Source: Frateuria_A sp051900535
GTDB lineage: Bacteria > Pseudomonadota > Gammaproteobacteria > Xanthomonadales > Rhodanobacteraceae
NCBI RefSeq assembly: GCF_051900535.1
Contig: NZ_JBHZGI010000001.1
Location: 620,001 to 684,000, forward strand
Length of the DNA stretch: 64,000 bases
Reading direction: 5' to 3'
Each line of letters starts with the position of its first letter. The first letter of the stretch is position 1. Positions 1 to 11,740 of the stretch are shown in pieces. Position numbers and translations under genes: made by a program. Under the pieces are notes generated by a model that made no database searches, had not been told where the DNA came from, and saw only the letters and a list, made by a program, of their open reading frames with translations.

Positions 1-883
1 CGTCCGGACGCTTCCTGACTATGCGCCGCACCGCCTCCTCGCAGGCTTCCTGTGGGCTGCGCCCCTGGCGCATCAGCTCGACCACCAGGAAGCTGCCCGC
101 ATTGCGGATGACCTCCTCGCCCACGCCCGTGGACGTGGCGCCACCCACCTCGCCGTCCACGTAGAGGCCCGCGCCGATGATCGGGCTGTCGCCGACACGA
201 CCGTGCAGCTTCCACGCCATGCCACTGGTGGTGCAGGCGCCGGCCAGTCGCCCGTGCGCGTCTACGGCGAGCATGCCGATGGTGTCGTGATTGTCGTGTC
301 CGCCAGGCAGGCTGCGGTGGTAATCGAGGTTCTCGCTGTTGGCCACCGGCTGGTATTTCGCCGTCTTCAGCCACTCGCGCCAGGCCTTTTCGGCCTCGGG
401 CGTGAGCAAGTTTTCCTCGTGGAAACCCTGCTCCCGGGCGAACTGCAGCGCGCCATCGCCGACCAGCAGCACGTGCGGCGTGGCCTCCATCACCCGCCGC
501 GCCACGCGGATCGGGTGAGCGATGCGTTCCAGGCATGCGACCGCGCCACAACGGCCGTCGCTGTCCATGATGCTGGCATCCAAGGTGACGTGGCCATCCC
601 GATCCGGATAGCCGCCCTTGCCGACGCTGTGATTGGCCAGGTCCGACTCGGGCACCTGCGCGCCCTGCTCCACCGCGTCCAGCGCCTTGCCGCCGCGAGC
701 AAGTACAGCCCAGGCCGCCCGGTTGGCGGGCACGCCGAAATCCCAGGTCGAGATCACGCGGGCTCCGTCGGTGCCCGGCAGCGCGCCCTTCGAGGGGGCT
801 GCGGCGGCGGTCGCGAAGCGAGGCGCGGCAAGCGCACCGGCGGCCAACACGGAGGTCTTCAGGAATTCGCGGCGAGAGGGCAT
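1..883 (-). CDS. N4-(beta-N-acetylglucosaminyl)-L-asparaginase (glycosylasparaginase), 3' end beyond window
   Basis: An Ntn-hydrolase that cleaves the GlcNAc-asparagine bond; the precursor self-cleaves before a threonine that becomes the nucleophile. The frame is read directly on the minus strand from an ATG at 883 and stays open to the window edge (294 codons). The N-terminus has a Tat signal (SRREFLKTSVLAAGALAA), so export folded to the periplasm is expected. The cleavage motif HDTIGMLAVD puts the likely catalytic Thr at residue 201. Conserved blocks follow (a GDSPIIGAGLYVDG segment, then GGATSTGVGE). The C-terminal end lies outside the window. Plant-type isoaspartyl peptidases are related, but the Tat signal and motif order favour glycosylasparaginase. 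Confidence 0.88.
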   Translation of the reverse strand, partial: MPSRREFLKTSVLAAGALAAPRFATAAAAPSKGALPGTDGARVISTWDFGVPANRAAWAVLARGGKALDAVEQGAQVPESDLANHSVGKGGYPDRDGHVTLDASIMDSDGRCGAVACLERIAHPIRVARRVMEATPHVLLVGDGALQFAREQGFHEENLLTPEAEKAWREWLKTAKYQPVANSENLDYHRSLPGGHDNHDTIGMLAVDAHGRLAGACTTSGMAWKLHGRVGDSPIIGAGLYVDGEVGGATSTGVGEEVIRNAGSFLVVELMRQGRSPQEACEEAVRRIVRKRPD

Positions 884-1079
884 GGCAGAGACTCTTCGGA
901 CAGAAGCTCCGCATGATGCGCGAATCGGACTGGGCAGGCGAACTTGAGGTTCCTGCAGGGCTTCTCAATCCGACCCGTGCCCCGTAACCGGGAAGGAACG
1001 CGCGGTGCTTCCTATCGAAACTGTCCCCCGTTCACGGGCACCGACAGGGCGGATGTGGAAAACCTCGCTAGAAGTTCGG

Positions 1080-2150
1080 CTACAGCTCGCCGCGCAGCCG
1101 CACGTCACCCGGTTGCATATCGACGCGCTCGTCGCGTACCTGGCGCTGTGACTCGAAGAATCGCTGCACCTGCTGGCAGACCGCCATGGTGTTGTCGCGC
1201 GCGATCGCCGACACCAGGAACCACGGCTCCTTCCATTCAAGCCGGGCCACGATGTCCTCGGCGATCGCCTGGCGCTCGTCCTCCGGCAGCACGTCGGCCT
1301 TGTTGAGCACCAGCCAGCGCGGACGCTCCAGCAGCTCGGGGTCGAACTTGGCCAGTTCCTCTTCGATCGCCCGCACCTGCTCGACCGGATCGGTGCCATC
1401 GATCGGCGCGATGTCCACCAGATGCAGCAGCAACCGGGTGCGCGAAACGTGGCGCAGGAACTGGATACCCAGCCCCGCACCCTCGGCGGCGCCCTCGATC
1501 AGGCCGGGAATGTCGGCGATCACGAAGCTCTGGTCGGTGCCCAGGCTGACCACGCCCAGGTTCGGATGAAGCGTGGTGAACGGGTAATCGGCCACCCGCG
1601 GCGTCGCTGCCGAAACGGCGCGGATGAAGGTCGACTTGCCGGCATTGGGGAAGCCCAGCAGGCCAACGTCCGCCAACAGCTTGAGCTCGAGCTTGAGCTC
1701 GCGCACCTCGCCAGGCGTGCCCGGCGTGGACTTGCGCGGCGCCCGGTTGACCGAGCTCTTGAAATGGATGTTGCCCAGCCCGCCCTTGCCACCCTCGGCC
1801 ACCAGCAGACGCTGGCCATGCTGGGTGAGATCGCCGATCACCTCATCGGTATCGACGTTGGTGACGACGGTGCCGACCGGCACGCGGATGGCGGTGTCTT
1901 CGCCGCCCTTGCCGTACATGTCCGAACCCATGCCGTTCTCGCCGCGCTGGGCCTTGAAGCTGCGCTGGTGGCGGAAGTCGATCAGCGTGTTGAGGCCCTC
2001 GTCGGCCACCAGCCAGACCGAACCGCCGTGGCCGCCATCACCGCCGTTGGGACCGCCAAACGGGATGAACTTCTCGCGACGGAAGCTGACGCAGCCGTTG
2101 CCGCCGTCACCGGCCTGGACTTTGATGATCGCTTCGTCGACGAATTTCAT
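1080..2150 (-). CDS. obgE: Obg/CgtA GTPase
   Basis: Essential ribosome-associated GTPase acting in 50S maturation and stress control. The 356-residue protein has the glycine-rich Obg fold at about 1-158, then a G domain with G1 GFPNAGKST near 166, G3 DIPGLIEGA, G4 NKAD and G5 SAI. It lacks a long acidic C-terminal tail. It follows rplU-rpmA in the usual order but is separated from rpmA by a strong terminator, so it probably has its own promoter in the 2151-2250 gap; I could not pick one out. The ATG at 2150 fits the canonical MKFVDEA N-terminus. Confidence 0.97.
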   Translation of the reverse strand: MKFVDEAIIKVQAGDGGNGCVSFRREKFIPFGGPNGGDGGHGGSVWLVADEGLNTLIDFRHQRSFKAQRGENGMGSDMYGKGGEDTAIRVPVGTVVTNVDTDEVIGDLTQHGQRLLVAEGGKGGLGNIHFKSSVNRAPRKSTPGTPGEVRELKLELKLLADVGLLGFPNAGKSTFIRAVSAATPRVADYPFTTLHPNLGVVSLGTDQSFVIADIPGLIEGAAEGAGLGIQFLRHVSRTRLLLHLVDIAPIDGTDPVEQVRAIEEELAKFDPELLERPRWLVLNKADVLPEDERQAIAEDIVARLEWKEPWFLVSAIARDNTMAVCQQVQRFFESQRQVRDERVDMQPGDVRLRGEL

Positions 2151-2252
2151 GGTGTAGGGAGCCGCAACAGGAGGGGTGACAGGTGACCGCGAAGCTCAAG
2201 GTTAACCGGGAAGCTGCATGCTCCCCGTTCCTCGCTCGCCGATCCTTGCTTC

Positions 2253-2286
2253 ACAAAAAACAAAAGCCCCGCCGGAGCGGGGCTTT
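2253..2286 (-). terminator. Intrinsic terminator of rplU-rpmA
   Basis: A 7-bp GC stem (GCCCCGC/GCGGGGC, loop 2273-2276), extended by three A-T pairs, is followed on the minus strand by TTTTGTTTTTT. It lies 20 bp past the rpmA stop and before obgE. Confidence 0.9.
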
Positions 2287-2306
2287 CGCTGCAGCGCCGG
2301 GAGCGA

Positions 2307-2564
2307 TCAGCCCTTGACGACGCTGACGAACTTGCGGTTGTTCTCGCCGCGGGTCTTGAACTCGACCACGCCGTCGGTCAACGCGAACAGGGTGTGGTCG
2401 CGGCCCAGGCCCACGCCGGTACCGGCATGGAACTTGGTGCCACGCTGGCGGACGATGATGTTGCCAGCCTCGATGGCCTGGCCACCATAGATCTTCACGC
2501 CCAGGTACTTCGGGTTCGAGTCGCGACCGTTGCGGGACGAACCTACGCCTTTTTTATGTGCCAT
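2307..2564 (-). CDS. rpmA: 50S ribosomal protein L27
   Basis: The 85-residue L27 reaches the peptidyl-transferase centre through its N-terminal tail. The sequence starts MAHKKGVGSSRNGRDSN and is full length for the family. It lies 22 bp downstream of rplU in the same operon, followed by an intrinsic terminator. Autoregulation of this operon is known in some bacteria; nothing specific is visible here. Confidence 0.98.
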   Translation of the reverse strand: MAHKKGVGSSRNGRDSNPKYLGVKIYGGQAIEAGNIIVRQRGTKFHAGTGVGLGRDHTLFALTDGVVEFKTRGENNRKFVSVVKG

Positions 2565-2586
2565 GACTTAAATCCTCGGCTGTGTA

Positions 2587-2901
2587 TCAGGCGTTGATGC
2601 CCGTGATCTCGACTTCGGTGAAATGCTGCCGGTGCCCCATCTGCTTCTTGTGGTGCTTGCGGCGGCGGAACTTGATGATGCGGATCTTGTCCGCACGGCC
2701 GTGGCGGCGCACGGTGGCCGAAACGGTGGCGCCGGCAACGGTCGGCACGCCGACGTTGACCGAATCGCCCGAGCCGACCAGCAGGACCTGGTCGAAGCTC
2801 ACGTTGGCGCCTTCCTCGGCATCCAGCAGCTCCACGCGCAGCACGTCGCCCTGCTGGACGCGGTACTGCTTGCCGCCGGTCTTGATGACTGCATAACTCA
2901 T
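2587..2901 (-). CDS. rplU: 50S ribosomal protein L21
   Basis: The 104-residue L21 binds 23S rRNA and is full length. It has the family N-terminus MSYAVIKTGGKQYRV and a basic RRRKHHKKQMGHRQ stretch near the C-terminus. The start has a good ribosome-binding site (AAGGGA) and a sigma70-type promoter about 70 bp upstream. It is first in the rplU-rpmA operon. Confidence 0.98.
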   Translation of the reverse strand: MSYAVIKTGGKQYRVQQGDVLRVELLDAEEGANVSFDQVLLVGSGDSVNVGVPTVAGATVSATVRRHGRADKIRIIKFRRRKHHKKQMGHRQHFTEVEITGINA

Positions 2902-2969
2902 GGGATTGTCCCTTCTGTCGTTATTCTCTTGGGTTTCACCGCGCGCGTACCGGCCGTGGTGAACGGCAA

Positions 2970-2999
2970 AGTATAACGACGCCGTCCGGGGCTGGTCAA
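2970..2999 (-). promoter_or_regulatory. Sigma70-type promoter of rplU-rpmA
   Basis: On the minus strand a -35 TTGACC (2999-2994) and a -10 TATACT (2975-2970) are separated by 18 bp. They lie about 70 bp before the rplU ATG and match consensus at 5/6 positions each. Confidence 0.75.
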
Positions 3000-3015
3000 T
3001 CTTTGAGCAGGACGC

Positions 3016-3549
3016 TCAGTGACCCGCCGAAGAGCTGCCCGCGGCAGGCGCGACCAGCCGCGTCGCCGGTGCCGCCGCCGGCGCGGCCGGGCAGCGACCC
3101 TGGGCATCGATCCTGCCGCCCTTTTGCAGGTCGGCCAGCATCGCCTGGGCGCGTTCGCGGCCCCACTCCTGACCCAGTTGCATGCCTTCGGCCATGGTCG
3201 CGGGCATCTCGGTAATGACCTTCTTGCCCAGCGGCGAGCGGTAGAACTTCAACAGCCCCTGGATATCGGCCGCGCTGAAGTGGCGCTGGTAGATCGGCAC
3301 CATGCGCTCGGTGAGCTCCCGCGCCCCCTTGGCGTCGATGAACCCCTGCCAGTAATCGGCCGGCACGCAGGGCAGTTGTTGCTGCATCATCGCAGCCATC
3401 TGGCTGTTCATCTGGCCCAGCATCCGATCCACGCCAAACACGTCCATCAGCTGGCGTACCTGCGCCTCGCTGGGCGGTTTGGGCGTGGCTGCCACCGCGG
3501 CGCCGGTCGCCAGCAGCAGGGCCATGCCCGTCAGGCTCCACTTGCGCAT
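3016..3549 (-). CDS. DUF2059 domain secreted protein
   Basis: A 177-residue exported protein of the DUF2059 family; the molecular function is unknown. The N-terminus MRKWSLTGMALLLATGAAVA is a signal peptide ending at AAT. The domain covers about 35-150, with helical segments such as FYRSPLGKKVITEMP that typify the family. The tail is Ala/Pro-rich. I chose ATG 3549 because it has a strong GAGGAG site and begins the signal peptide; the frame stays open far upstream only as the antisense of uvrA. It is transcribed divergently from uvrA. Confidence 0.85.
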   Translation of the reverse strand: MRKWSLTGMALLLATGAAVAATPKPPSEAQVRQLMDVFGVDRMLGQMNSQMAAMMQQQLPCVPADYWQGFIDAKGARELTERMVPIYQRHFSAADIQGLLKFYRSPLGKKVITEMPATMAEGMQLGQEWGRERAQAMLADLQKGGRIDAQGRCPAAPAAAPATRLVAPAAGSSSAGH

Positions 3550-3651
3550 GTGCGTCTCCTCATCGTGTCCCGAGCCGGGTATTTGGCCACAGCCGCCAGC
3601 CTTTGCGTAGGTCCGCGGAGGACGCGCTCCCGCCCACCGGCGGTGTCCGAA

Positions 3652-3681
3652 AGAACGGCGGGCTGAAGCCCACCCTACCGG
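3652..3681. repeat. Family B repeat arm (GGGCTGAAGCCCACCCTAC)
   Basis: A single arm with a short hairpin (GGGCT/AGCCC). It shares its core with the paired element at 23716-23776 and lies just upstream of uvrA. Confidence 0.5.
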
Positions 3682-3710
3682 GCACTCAATTTCTGACCTC
3701 GGCAGGTTGG

Positions 3711-3716
3711 TATAGT
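3711..3716 (+). promoter_or_regulatory. Probable -10 box of uvrA
   Basis: TATAGT lies 28 bp before the uvrA ATG. No good -35 is seen at the expected distance, and I see no LexA box. Confidence 0.45.
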
Positions 3717-3744
3717 GGCCGGTCTCCCCCATATCCCAGCGCGC

Positions 3745-6677
<2,933 letters not shown>

Positions 6678-6681
<4 letters not shown>

Positions 6682-7148
6682 GCCCGCGCAAGTCGACGAA
6701 GAAGGCCGCGGACGAACGCCTTGCCGAACAGGCGCCGCCGGCCACGCCCACGCCGCTGTTCACCGCAGCGTTGCCGGTCCGCTGGCGCGACCTGGACGCG
6801 TTCAACCACGTCAACAATTCCAACTACCTCACCTACCTGGAAGAGGCGCGGCTGCAGTGGCTCAGCCATGTGCCGGGCCCGTGGTTCGACGAAAACGCGA
6901 TGCCGGTGATGGCGGCCGTCCAGCTCAACTACCGCCGGCCGATCGAGTGGCCGGCGCAATTGAGCGTGGAGCTCTTCTGCGAGCGGCTGGGCACCAGTTC
7001 GATGACCATCGCCCACCGCATCCTGGATGTCGAGAACCCCGAGCGCCTGTACGGCGACGGCCACGTGGTGATGGTCTGGATGGACCCGGCCACCGGCAAG
7101 CCGGTGCCGTTGCCCGACGCGATCCGCCAGGCGGCCGCGCAGGACTGA
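6678..7148 (+). CDS. Acyl-CoA thioesterase, 4-hydroxybenzoyl-CoA thioesterase (YbgC/FadM-like) family
   Basis: A 156-residue single-hotdog thioesterase that hydrolyses acyl-CoA esters. The family signature DLDAFNHVNN at about 38-47 includes the catalytic Asp, followed by NYLTYLEEAR. The first 28 residues are a Lys/Ala/Pro-rich extension. ATG overlaps the uvrA stop (ATGA), so the two are translationally coupled, which is more likely an operon convenience than shared function. The substrate cannot be told from sequence. Confidence 0.88.
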
Positions 7149-7150
7149 CC

Positions 7151-7789
7151 ATGCGCGCCCGCGCCCATGCACCACGCACGGCCTTCCGGGTGCAGCGCAG
7201 CGGAGCGGGCGCGGTCGAAAGCATCGCCGGCGACCGGCATGCCTGGCGCTTCCGCCCTCATTTCCATGCCGGCGACGAGGTCGTACGGATGCTTGCCGGC
7301 CGCGCGCGGCTGTGGCTCCCAGCCGGCTGCCGCATGGTGAGCGCCGGCGACACGGTCACGGTGCCGGCGGGCACGGTCCATCGCTTCGAACCGGTCGACC
7401 GATACGGCTGGGCCTTCGTTTCCGAGTTCATGCCGAACCCGTGCGCTCCTGTCGCCACGGAGGTCGGCAACACGCTCGGCGCGCAAGCGCGCGAGCTGCT
7501 GATGCACCGTTCATCGCTGCATACCGACGTGGAAAGCGTGGCGCAGGCATGCGGGGTTTCGGCCGGCCATCTTGCACGTGCGTTCCGCCGCGAGACCGGC
7601 ACCGGCCTGCACAACTTCCACGTCCTGCTGGCCTTGCACCACGCCAAGGCGCGGCTGCGCCAGCATGCGCCCGTCAGCGAGGCGGCGCTCGATGCCGGCT
7701 TTTACGACCAGGCCCATCTCAACCGGGAGTTCGTGAGGACGTTTGGCATGACGCCGGCCACCTTCCGTGCCGGCTGGGTCGCCGGCTGA
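7151..7789 (+). CDS. AraC-family transcriptional regulator with N-terminal cupin
   Basis: A 212-residue regulator. A cupin-like ligand domain spans about 20-95 (HFHAGDEVVRMLAGR, then PAGTVHRFEP). The C-terminal AraC domain has two helix-turn-helix motifs, near 127 (VAQACGVSAGHLARAFRRE) and 174 (VSEAALDAGFYDQAHLNREF). This resembles the AraC regulators found beside LysE/RhtB exporters, but none is adjacent here. ATG 7151 begins 2 bp after the thioesterase stop, suggesting co-transcription. Targets are unknown. Confidence 0.88.
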   Translation: MRARAHAPRTAFRVQRSGAGAVESIAGDRHAWRFRPHFHAGDEVVRMLAGRARLWLPAGCRMVSAGDTVTVPAGTVHRFEPVDRYGWAFVSEFMPNPCAPVATEVGNTLGAQARELLMHRSSLHTDVESVAQACGVSAGHLARAFRRETGTGLHNFHVLLALHHAKARLRQHAPVSEAALDAGFYDQAHLNREFVRTFGMTPATFRAGWVAG

Positions 7790-7793
7790 CCGC

Positions 7794-8294
7794 TCAGACC
7801 GTGCCGGGCGGAAGACCGAGCGCCATGTACAGCGTGCCGGGCACCGGGTTCACGTAGTACGGCTCGACGGGCTGGAACCCGAGCGAGGCATAAAGCTCGC
7901 GTGCGGCGTGCATCGAGGCGAGCGTATCCAGCAACACGCGGTGATGGCCCGCCTGGATCGCCCAGGCGATCGCCGCCTCTGCCAACAGTCGCCCCAGAGA
8001 TCGTCCTCGCGCCGCGGGCCGCACGTACAGACGCTTGATCTCGCACTCGCCCTGCACTGACCACGGCCGCAGCGCGACGCAGCCCAAGGCGGCGCCCGTC
8101 GTGTCGCGGGCGAGCAGCACGACCCCTCGCGGCGGCACGTACTTTCCCGGCAGGTGCGCAAGTTCCGCATCAATGTCCTGGAAGGAAAGATCGATATCCA
8201 GGCTGGCCACGTATTCCTCGAAAAGCCCGCGCACGAGTTCAAGATCCTCGGGCAGGCGCGCGGGCGCAATGTCGATGATCGAAGGAGCTGGCAT
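7794..8294 (-). CDS. GNAT-family N-acetyltransferase
   Basis: A 166-residue acetyl-CoA-dependent acyltransferase. The acetyl-CoA binding motif A region is visible as IKRLYVRPAARGRSLGRLL, followed by the C-terminal block LYASLGFQPVEPYY. The substrate is unknown. It converges on the AraC gene with only 4 bp between the stops. The ATG at 8294 is the natural start; the antisense frames are shadows. Confidence 0.88.
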   Translation of the reverse strand: MPAPSIIDIAPARLPEDLELVRGLFEEYVASLDIDLSFQDIDAELAHLPGKYVPPRGVVLLARDTTGAALGCVALRPWSVQGECEIKRLYVRPAARGRSLGRLLAEAAIAWAIQAGHHRVLLDTLASMHAARELYASLGFQPVEPYYVNPVPGTLYMALGLPPGTV

Positions 8295-8449
8295 GGCCTG
8301 TCATCCGAAAGGGCTGGAGCCACCATAGCCGGGTGGCGGGCACCTGGCTTGGACAGACCTGACCGGCGCGAGCCGGGCTGCGCGGCGGTGGCCACGCGGG
8401 CGGCGGAACGGTCGCTATGATGAGCGCTCCCCAAAACGGAAGGTGCCCC

Positions 8450-9901
8450 ATGACGACACTCCCCCGTTCCACGGTTCTCGCCACCGCTTGCGCTGCCTTC
8501 ATGGCGATGTCCACGGCGCAGGCGGCAGACGCCGGCACCGCGCTTACCCTTTACCGAAGCGACAGCGCCGCCCTGTTCGCGTCCTCCGGCGACGGCAGCG
8601 TGGGTGAGGGCCATGCGGTGGTGCGCGAGCAGCGCACGTTGCAGCTCAAGGCCGGCACGCAGGACGTCGCCGTCGGCGACCTGCCGCTCTACCTCGATCC
8701 CGAAGCCATTGCGCTCTCATTCGGCAAAGACCAGGCCGTGCTGGTTTCCCAACGGCTGTTGCTCGGCCAGGGCAACGAGGCGGCACTCGCCGGGCTGGTC
8801 GGCCAGGAGATCACGGTGCTCGGCGACAACGGCGAGTCGCTGGCGCAAGGCACCCTGCTGCGCGCCGGCACCGGCCTGCTCGTCAAGGGCGCAATGGGCA
8901 CGACGCTGGTACGCGACTACGCCGCGGTGCGCAGCGCCGGCGGGAGTTTCCCCACCGGCGCCAGCCTGCGCCTGCGCGTGGACGCCGCGCGTGCCGGCAC
9001 CGCTATTGCAACATTGAGCTATCCCACCGCCGGCCTGGGTTGGCGCGCCGCCTACGTCGCCACGCTTGTGCCGGGCGGCACGTGCCGCATGCAGTTCGAA
9101 TCGCGCGCCAGCATCGCCAACCGCAGCGGACGCGACTGGCACGATGCCACGCTGAAGCTGGTCGCCGGCGAACCGCGCTTCGCCAAACTGGAAGCGCCGC
9201 AGCCTATGGCGATGTCGATGGCCCGTGCCTACAAGGCCGGGGCAGCCGACATGCCGCAGCAGTCCTCGCTCGGAGATTACCGCCTCTACACGCTGCCCCA
9301 GCCGGTCGACCTGCCCGACGGCAGTGTCAGCCAGGTGCCGCTCTACGCGACCCGGACGCTGGCGTGCGAGCGCACCGCGCTGTACGAGAACGGCAACGCC
9401 TGGACACCGCCCGAGCCCATGCTTGCTCCCGACTTCAACACCGGCGGTGGCAACACCATCGAAAGCACCTTGCGTTTCACCGCCTTCGACAGCCTGCCGG
9501 CCGGCTATCTGCGCGTACTGGGCAACGACAACCAGGGCACGCCGCAATTCCTTGGCGAAGGCCGCATCGACGACACGCCCAAGGGCAGCGACGCCACCCT
9601 CTCGCTCGGCACTGCCTTCGACCTGCGTGCCGAGCGCGAGCGCACCTCGTTCAAGGTGGACAAGGCCGCGCGCGCGATGGATGAAGCGTTCCGCATCACC
9701 CTCACCAACGCTGGCGAGTCTGCGCGCGTGGTGACCGTGCGCGAGCACCCGAGCCGCTGGCGAGAATGGACGCTGGTGTCCTCGTCGGTCAAGCCGGACA
9801 AGCAGTCGCCGGACGTGCTGGAGTTCAAGGTGAATGTGCCAGCCGGGGGCAAGGCGACACTGGACTACGCGGTGCATTACCGCTGGGCCGCGGACCAGTA
9901 G
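8450..9901 (+). CDS. DUF4139 domain-containing exported protein
   Basis: A 483-residue secreted protein whose function is not established. A signal peptide is clear (positively charged start, hydrophobic core, TAQAAD cleavage region at about 26). The remainder fits DUF4139: beta-rich, with the family segment YPTAGLGWRAAYVATL and a terminal AVHYRW. I chose ATG 8450 (GGAAGG Shine-Dalgarno about 7 bp upstream) rather than ATG 8417, because it begins the signal peptide. It stands alone, ahead of a paired repeat. Confidence 0.82.
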   Translation: MTTLPRSTVLATACAAFMAMSTAQAADAGTALTLYRSDSAALFASSGDGSVGEGHAVVREQRTLQLKAGTQDVAVGDLPLYLDPEAIALSFGKDQAVLVSQRLLLGQGNEAALAGLVGQEITVLGDNGESLAQGTLLRAGTGLLVKGAMGTTLVRDYAAVRSAGGSFPTGASLRLRVDAARAGTAIATLSYPTAGLGWRAAYVATLVPGGTCRMQFESRASIANRSGRDWHDATLKLVAGEPRFAKLEAPQPMAMSMARAYKAGAADMPQQSSLGDYRLYTLPQPVDLPDGSVSQVPLYATRTLACERTALYENGNAWTPPEPMLAPDFNTGGGNTIESTLRFTAFDSLPAGYLRVLGNDNQGTPQFLGEGRIDDTPKGSDATLSLGTAFDLRAERERTSFKVDKAARAMDEAFRITLTNAGESARVVTVREHPSRWREWTLVSSSVKPDKQSPDVLEFKVNVPAGGKATLDYAVHYRWAADQ

Positions 9902-9913
9902 CCACGACATATC

Positions 9914-9977
9914 GCTGCAGAGCGCTCCTGTGCGCGACCGCCATCCGTACGGTCATGCACAGGGGCGCTCCTGCAGC
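9914..9977. repeat. Paired REP-like element, family A
   Basis: Arms GCTGCAGAGCGCTCCTGTGC and, inverted, the same sequence with minor changes flank a short GCGACCGCC spacer. It lies between the DUF4139 gene and the isomerase-like crotonase and resembles the elements at 15313 and 21926. Confidence 0.7.
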
Positions 9978-10019
9978 GGCCGATTCGTCGCGTTCAACAA
10001 ACAAGCCAAGGATCACGCC

Positions 10020-10781
10020 ATGCTCGACATCCTCCCGCACGACGGCGACATCGCCGAGATCCGCCTGGCCCGCCCGCCGGTCAATGCGTTGAACTTGGAC
10101 CTGATCGCGGCGCTGCGCGATGCCCTCGCACAGGCGCCACGCGACGGCGCGCGCGGGTTGGTGATCTCCGGCGCGCAAGGCCTGTTCTCCGCTGGCGTGG
10201 ACGTGCCCGAGCTGCTGCAACGCGACCGCGCCGGCGTGCGGGCTTATTGGCGCGCGCTGTTCGACCTGTGCGCGGACCTCGCCCATTTGCCGGTCCCGGC
10301 GGTGGCGGCGATCACCGGCCACAGCCCCGCCGGCGGCGCCGTGCTGGCGTTGTTCTGCGACTACCGCGTGATGGCGCAGGGCCCGTTCCGCATCGGCCTC
10401 AACGAGGTCCAGGTCGGCCTGATGGTGCCCGACTGCATCCAGCTCGCGCTGCGTCGCGTGGTCGGCACTTACCGCGCCGAGCGGCTGCTGGTCGCCGGCG
10501 CCATGATCGAGGCCGAGCAGGCGCTGGCCTGCGGGTTCGTGGACGAGCTGACCGGCGTGGACCAGGTGGTCACCCGCGCGGTGCACTGGCTCACCGAACT
10601 GCTGGCGCTCCCGCGCCACGCGATGCTGGCCACCCGCGAGCTGGCCCGCGCTGACCTGCGCGCGGCATGGAAGGATGTCGATGCCCTGCCGCTGGACGCC
10701 TTCATGGACGCCTACTTCCACGCGGAAACACAGGCGACGCTGCAGGGACTGGTCGCGCGGCTGAAGGCCAAGGGCGCCTGA
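10020..10781 (+). CDS. Crotonase-family protein, likely Delta3,Delta2-enoyl-CoA isomerase
   Basis: A 253-residue enoyl-CoA hydratase/isomerase-fold protein. The oxyanion-hole region reads GHSPAGGAVLAL, lacking the first catalytic Glu of hydratases, whereas the second is kept in IGLNEVQVGLMVP. That pattern matches mitochondrial-type enoyl-CoA isomerase (ECI/DCI), so double-bond isomerisation in unsaturated fatty acid beta-oxidation is the likely role. ATG 10020 has an AAGGA site upstream; the open frame extends upstream through the repeat without a better start. It is a paralogue of the hydratase-like gene at 13510. Confidence 0.82.
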   Translation: MLDILPHDGDIAEIRLARPPVNALNLDLIAALRDALAQAPRDGARGLVISGAQGLFSAGVDVPELLQRDRAGVRAYWRALFDLCADLAHLPVPAVAAITGHSPAGGAVLALFCDYRVMAQGPFRIGLNEVQVGLMVPDCIQLALRRVVGTYRAERLLVAGAMIEAEQALACGFVDELTGVDQVVTRAVHWLTELLALPRHAMLATRELARADLRAAWKDVDALPLDAFMDAYFHAETQATLQGLVARLKAKGA

Positions 10782-10876
10782 GCCGCCGATCCTCTTCTTC
10801 GGAGGCCATCCGCGGGTGACGCTCTTCAACCCGTCCGGGGAAAAGGCATCGCCCACGAATGGGCTCCACAGTCAGC

Positions 10877-11740
10877 TCAGCCGGTGGCGATCGGTCGCGA
10901 CGGGTCGCTCACCCAGCCGCTCCATGAGGGCGCATAAAGACGCGAACCCTTCAGCCCGGCATGCTCCATCGCCAAGAGGTTGTGGCAGGCGGTGACGCCC
11001 GAGCCGCACATGTGCACGACGTCCTGTGGCCGCGTGTCGCCCAGCACCGCCGCAAACTCCGCGCGCAGTCGTGCCGGCGGCTTGAACCGCCCGCTGGCGT
11101 CGAGGTTGTCCGCATAAGGACGGTTGAGCGCGCCGGGGACGTGGCCGGCGGCGCGATCCAGCGGCTCGGTGTCGCCGCGATAACGCGCGGCCGCGCGCGC
11201 ATCCAGCAACACCGGGGCAGGATCGGCGTGCAACGCGGCGTGATCGGTGATCGCCTGGGTGGGATCGAAGTGCACGTCGAGCTGGCTCGGCGTGCGCTCG
11301 ACGGCACCGCTTTCGACCGGCAACCCGGCCTCGCGCCAGGCGGCGAAGCCACCATCGAGGACGGCAACCTCGCGCACGCCGGCCAGGCGAAGCAGCCACC
11401 AGAGGCGGGCCGCCGCAAGCGCACTGCTGCCGGCATCGTAGGCCACCACCTGCAGGCCCGGACGCCAGCCCCAGCGGCCGAGCACGGCGGAAAACGCCCG
11501 CTCCAGCGGCAGCGGATGGCGGCCCAGTCCCTGGCCCTTGCGGCCGAGGTCGGAAAGGTCGTGTTCCAGGCTGGCATGCACGGCGCCCGGAATATGGGCC
11601 TCGCGGTACTCGCGCTCGGGCTTGTCCGGATCGGCCGCGCCGGCGCCGGCTGGATCCGCCCGGCAATCGACGATCAGGACCTGGTCCGGCGGTATCGCTG
11701 CCAGCGTGGCCGCATCGATCAGCGTGGTGTGCAGGCTCAT
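10877..11740 (-). CDS. sseA: Sulfurtransferase, thiosulfate/3-mercaptopyruvate type (two rhodanese domains)
   Basis: A 287-residue tandem rhodanese enzyme. The N-terminal inactive domain covers about 1-135 and the C-terminal domain 150-285. The active loop CGSGVTAC carries the catalytic Cys; the CG-S-GV-T loop is characteristic of 3-mercaptopyruvate sulfurtransferases, while thiosulfate-specific enzymes usually have CRKGVT. It is the last gene of a tight minus-strand cluster with a NUDIX hydrolase and a DUF1289 protein, its ATG overlapping the NUDIX stop by 4 bp. Confidence 0.9.
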   Translation of the reverse strand: MSLHTTLIDAATLAAIPPDQVLIVDCRADPAGAGAADPDKPEREYREAHIPGAVHASLEHDLSDLGRKGQGLGRHPLPLERAFSAVLGRWGWRPGLQVVAYDAGSSALAAARLWWLLRLAGVREVAVLDGGFAAWREAGLPVESGAVERTPSQLDVHFDPTQAITDHAALHADPAPVLLDARAAARYRGDTEPLDRAAGHVPGALNRPYADNLDASGRFKPPARLRAEFAAVLGDTRPQDVVHMCGSGVTACHNLLAMEHAGLKGSRLYAPSWSGWVSDPSRPIATG

